Below, one piece after another: positions 34,288 to 36,965 of a stretch of DNA of 36,965 bases; position 1 is the first letter of the stretch; each line of letters starts with the position of its first letter. The position numbers and the translations under genes were made by a program. Origin of the DNA: Paludibacteraceae bacterium (GTDB lineage: Bacteria; Bacteroidota; Bacteroidia; Bacteroidales; Paludibacteraceae); contig JAFUXZ010000020.1 of the NCBI GenBank assembly GCA_017470795.1, positions 1-36,965 of the forward strand. The letters run 5' to 3'. The notes under the pieces were generated by a model. That model saw only the letters and a list, made by a program, of their open reading frames with translations. It was not told the origin of the DNA and did no database searches.

Positions 34288-35931
34288 ATGAAACGAATCA
34301 GAACGCTCGCGGCTGTCTTTGTGCTGTGTTTTGCAGGCGTACATGCCGAGAGTAACGATTGGCGCATTGTTCGCAACCTGTCCATCTTCAACGACGTGAT
34401 GCGCTCGGTCGACATCGCCTATGTCGACACGCTGAACTACAACCAGATGGTCCGGACAGCCATCAACGCCATGTTGCGCAGCCTTGACCCCTACACAGTC
34501 TACTATCCGAAAGAAGACGAGGATGCTGTGGAGCAACTTACCAACGGGACCTATGGCGGCGTGGGAGCCACCATCATGCAGAGAGCCGACAAGCAGGTGT
34601 GCATCAGCGCAATGTATGACGACAAGCCTGCCCACCGTGCCGGACTTCATGTGGGCGACGTGCTGCTCGAGATTGACGGCGTGAGCACGAAAGGCATGAG
34701 TGTGAGCGATGTCTCCAAACATCTGCGCGGGACACCCCTGTCGGAAATCTGCGTCAAGGTCGACCGATATGGCGAGAAGAAACCCCTCACCTTCCGCTTC
34801 AAGCGTGAGCAGATACAGATCGACCCGATCTTCTACTCCGGAATCATCGCCCCGCAGGTCGGCTATGTTGCCTTCAGCGAGTTTACCGACGGGTCGGCAG
34901 CGGCCTTCCGGAAAGCCGTTGAAGACCTTGTAGACCAACACCACATCGACCGCCTCGTGATAGACCTGCAGGACAATGGCGGCGGACTCATCACTGAGGC
35001 CGTCCGGCTCGTCAGCCTGTTTGTAGAAAAAGGCACGGAGGTGACCTCGGTGCGCGGACGCGGCAAGACAGGCCAACATACGTACAAAACCACAACGCAA
35101 CCCACTTGGCCTGACATGAAGCTGGTCGTACTCGTGAACGAAAACACGGCCTCAGCCTCCGAGATTGTCAGCGGCGCACTGCAAGACCTCGACCGGGCAG
35201 TCATCATCGGCGAACGCACATACGGCAAAGGCCTCGTACAGAGCCTTGTCCCCATCAGCTTCGACGGGCAGCTGAAGGTCACCACAAGCAAGTATTACAT
35301 CCCGAGCGGACGCTGCGTGCAGGCCATCGACTACGCACATCGCGACGAGCAGGGACGGGCCAAAAAGATTCCTGACAGCCTGACCCATGAGTTCAGGACG
35401 CGGGCAGGGCGTATCGTGCGCGACGGACGCGGCATCACGCCCGACATCATCCTGACCGACTCCGGCTCCTACGGCATCAGCTATCATCTGGAGCAGGCAC
35501 AGCTCTTCTTCGACTTCGCAGTGCGCTACGGATCGACACACCCGGCTCCGGAAAGCGCAGAAGGCTTTCAGGTCAGCGACACGCTGTTTAACGACTTCGT
35601 CCGATATGTCAAAGAGCAGAATTTCACCTATAAGACGGCCAGCATGGACGAATATAACAGTCTGCTACGCATCATGCGCTACGAGTCACTCGACCTCGAA
35701 GCACAAGACGAGCTGGAAGCACTGAAACAAAAACTCCAGCCGACAATCGAGAGCGCCATGCTGCTGGACCGACAGATGACAGACCAGTTCCTGGGCGTCA
35801 ACCTGCTCAACTACTACTTTGGAAATCAGGGAGTGACACGCTTTTACCTGCCCTACAACAAAGTGGTGCAGAAAGCTGTCAGCGTCATCACCGACGACGA
35901 GCTGATGACCCGCATGCTTCAGGGCAAATAG
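34288..35931 (+). CDS. S41 family C-terminal processing peptidase, secreted form
   Basis: The 547-residue protein has a signal peptide (MKRIRTLAAVFVLCFAGVHA), a PDZ domain around residues 85-165 (GGVGATIMQRADKQV, then HRAGLHVGDVLLEIDG), and an S41 domain. The catalytic Ser-Lys pair lies in the SASE block (near residue 291) and in TYGKGLVQS (Lys314). The C-terminal 130 residues are helical (for example LEAQDELEALKQKLQ). It is a paralogue of the S41 gene at 22492 but has a cleavable signal rather than a membrane anchor. It is 12 bases after coaD and probably co-transcribed. Confidence 0.94.
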   Translation: MKRIRTLAAVFVLCFAGVHAESNDWRIVRNLSIFNDVMRSVDIAYVDTLNYNQMVRTAINAMLRSLDPYTVYYPKEDEDAVEQLTNGTYGGVGATIMQRADKQVCISAMYDDKPAHRAGLHVGDVLLEIDGVSTKGMSVSDVSKHLRGTPLSEICVKVDRYGEKKPLTFRFKREQIQIDPIFYSGIIAPQVGYVAFSEFTDGSAAAFRKAVEDLVDQHHIDRLVIDLQDNGGGLITEAVRLVSLFVEKGTEVTSVRGRGKTGQHTYKTTTQPTWPDMKLVVLVNENTASASEIVSGALQDLDRAVIIGERTYGKGLVQSLVPISFDGQLKVTTSKYYIPSGRCVQAIDYAHRDEQGRAKKIPDSLTHEFRTRAGRIVRDGRGITPDIILTDSGSYGISYHLEQAQLFFDFAVRYGSTHPAPESAEGFQVSDTLFNDFVRYVKEQNFTYKTASMDEYNSLLRIMRYESLDLEAQDELEALKQKLQPTIESAMLLDRQMTDQFLGVNLLNYYFGNQGVTRFYLPYNKVVQKAVSVITDDELMTRMLQGK

Positions 35932-36549
35932 GACGGAACAAACCGAAAGGCAGCGCGTTCAGGCCTGCCGTCTCACGTCAGACAGACCGGTGTGAACGGG
36001 CAGTCCGTATGCGCCAACGGCTGACGGTACGGACAAAAGCCGGGTACTGCCACCGACAGCGGCGTCAGCAAGCCTCCCTCATCGGGTCTGCACATCACCG
36101 GCGGCTCCAGAGCGACGGCAACCGTCTGCACGCTCAGGGCTGCCGGCTCCGAAAAAGCCTGAACCAACCACCCACCACGAAACCATCGGACGAACCTGCC
36201 CGAATGACTTACGACAGATTCGCGCCGCCGACTCCGGGCAGCCGGACTGCATGCCTGCCGCTGGAGCCCACAGATGCGCCGGCACGGAATCCTTATCCCC
36301 ACACAAACCCAAGTGACAGCATGACACGCCACAGGAACGGGCTTATAAGTAGCTCACAGACAGCCGGCTGCATGCAGAGAGTCCACAACAGCCCGGCGTA
36401 AGCACCGACCCACAAAAAGCACCCCAAGGCGTCCCTCTGCCGAACAGCATCGGCCACCAACGGGCCGGAAGCCGGTCTGCCGGCATCAAAATTGATGCTT
36501 TTATGGCGAAATAAGTGCATGACGGGTACACGTTTCTGCTGCTTTTTTG
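35932..36549. other. Gene-free GC-rich spacer before purH
   Basis: About 620 bases without a supported gene. A plus frame at 36009-36401 is rich in Arg, Pro, Thr and Ser with no motif, start signal or promoter. A weak hairpin GCATCA/TGATGC at 36483-36498 is followed by TTTT. Confidence 0.55.
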
Positions 36550-36558
36550 TAATTTTGT
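36550..36558 (+). promoter_or_regulatory. -7 box for purH
   Basis: TAATTTTGT matches TAnnTTTG. The leader to the ATG at 36591 would be about 27 bases, too short for a purine riboswitch. Confidence 0.65.
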
Positions 36559-36590
36559 AGGCTTAATACAAGTACAATCTTTTGACTACT

Positions 36591-36965
36591 ATGAGCAGCA
36601 GACAAATCAAGCGGGCACTGGTCTCGGTCTACCACAAAGACGGACTGGAACAAATCATCAGAAAACTGGCTGACGAAGGCGTTGAACTTCTGTCAACGGG
36701 TGGCACACAGCAATTTATCGAAAGTCTCGGCATCGCGTGCCAGAAAGTGGAAGACCTGACCGGCTATCCGTCCATACTGGGCGGGCGGGTGAAGACGCTC
36801 CATCCGAAAGTCTTTGGCGGCATACTGGCCCGGCGTGACAACGAGCAGGACATTGCACAGCTCGAACAGTATGAGACACCGCAGATTGACCTCGTGATTG
36901 TTGATCTGTACCCCTTCGAACAGACTGTCCGGTCGGGAGCCGCACATCAGGAGATCATCGAAAAG
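36591..36965 (+). CDS. purH: Bifunctional AICAR transformylase / IMP cyclohydrolase, 5' part only
   Basis: The first 125 codons of PurH run off the right edge of the window with no stop. The N-terminus (MSSRQIKRALVSVYHKDGLE) and the blocks LLSTGGTQQFIESLGI, GRVKTLHPKVFGGILARRD and IDLVIVDLYPFEQTV define the IMP cyclohydrolase (MGS-like) domain, which closes the purine ring in the last step of IMP synthesis. The transformylase domain lies beyond the window. It has its own promoter and stands apart from the upstream S41 gene. Confidence 0.96.
   Translation, partial: MSSRQIKRALVSVYHKDGLEQIIRKLADEGVELLSTGGTQQFIESLGIACQKVEDLTGYPSILGGRVKTLHPKVFGGILARRDNEQDIAQLEQYETPQIDLVIVDLYPFEQTVRSGAAHQEIIEK

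Noticed and set aside
36009-36401. 130-codon plus-strand frame before purH
   Set aside because: No start signal, promoter or conserved motif; composition follows the GC-rich spacer.
36483-36502. Terminator for the second S41 gene
   Set aside because: The 6-bp stem with four T is weak and lies 550 bases after the stop codon.
36559-36590. Purine riboswitch before purH
   Set aside because: The predicted leader is only about 27 bases, too short for an aptamer.

Overview
This is a stretch of bacterial chromosome from the Bacteroidota, order Bacteroidales. The gene content resembles a fairly GC-rich relative of Prevotellaceae or Bacteroidaceae, but the species cannot be fixed from the sequence. 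The evidence is a fused lpxC-fabZ gene, a DUF4270 lipoprotein beside a short glycogen-synthase-like protein, gldH, two secreted proteins with type IX (Por) secretion-like C-terminal tails, and at least fifteen promoters of the Bacteroidota form TAnnTTTG. Shine-Dalgarno sequences are mostly absent and leaders are A-rich or A/C-rich, as is usual for the phylum.

Left part (1-14200). A T-depleted spacer (1-400) precedes a plus-strand pair, the glycogen-synthase-like gene and the DUF4270 lipoprotein. The pair converges on a minus-strand envelope operon (HD phosphohydrolase, lpxD, lpxC-fabZ) across a perfect 13-bp hairpin. Also on the minus strand are an outer-membrane barrel protein, the initiator tRNA-Met, upp, a BI-1 membrane protein, a YgjP-type metallopeptidase, trmB, gldH, a RicT/PSP1 protein with a long basic tail, and holB.

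Middle (14200-24850, plus strand). This holds a trans-polyprenyl synthase, tRNA-Pro(GGG), tRNA-Ser(TGA) with a duplicated 3' tail, greA behind a long leader with two terminator-like hairpins, a HIT protein, glyS, dprA, mpl, a dCMP deaminase, an S41 peptidase and a YciO/Sua5 protein. The last group converges on gyrB (minus) across a 14-bp hairpin.

Right part (26800-36965). A large secreted protein has an AT-rich N-terminal half and a GC-rich C-terminal half. It is followed by xerD, a 56-residue protein on the opposite strand, a second secreted protein whose start codon lies on the predicted transcription start, coaD, a second S41 peptidase and the first 125 codons of purH. Four gene-poor, GC-rich spacers (about 7560-7950, 14200-14590, 26890-27440, 35932-36540) separate the transcription units. 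At least two of them seem to share short related blocks.

Most genes are housekeeping: lipid A, tRNA, replication, nucleotide salvage, peptidoglycan recycling. No transposase, phage gene, CRISPR array or toxin-antitoxin pair was seen. The most interesting signals are the structured greA leader (possible attenuator or small RNA), the duplicated tRNA-Ser tail with an interrupted T-arm, the composition break inside the 990-residue secreted protein, the 56-residue gene beside xerD, and two probable leaderless transcripts.
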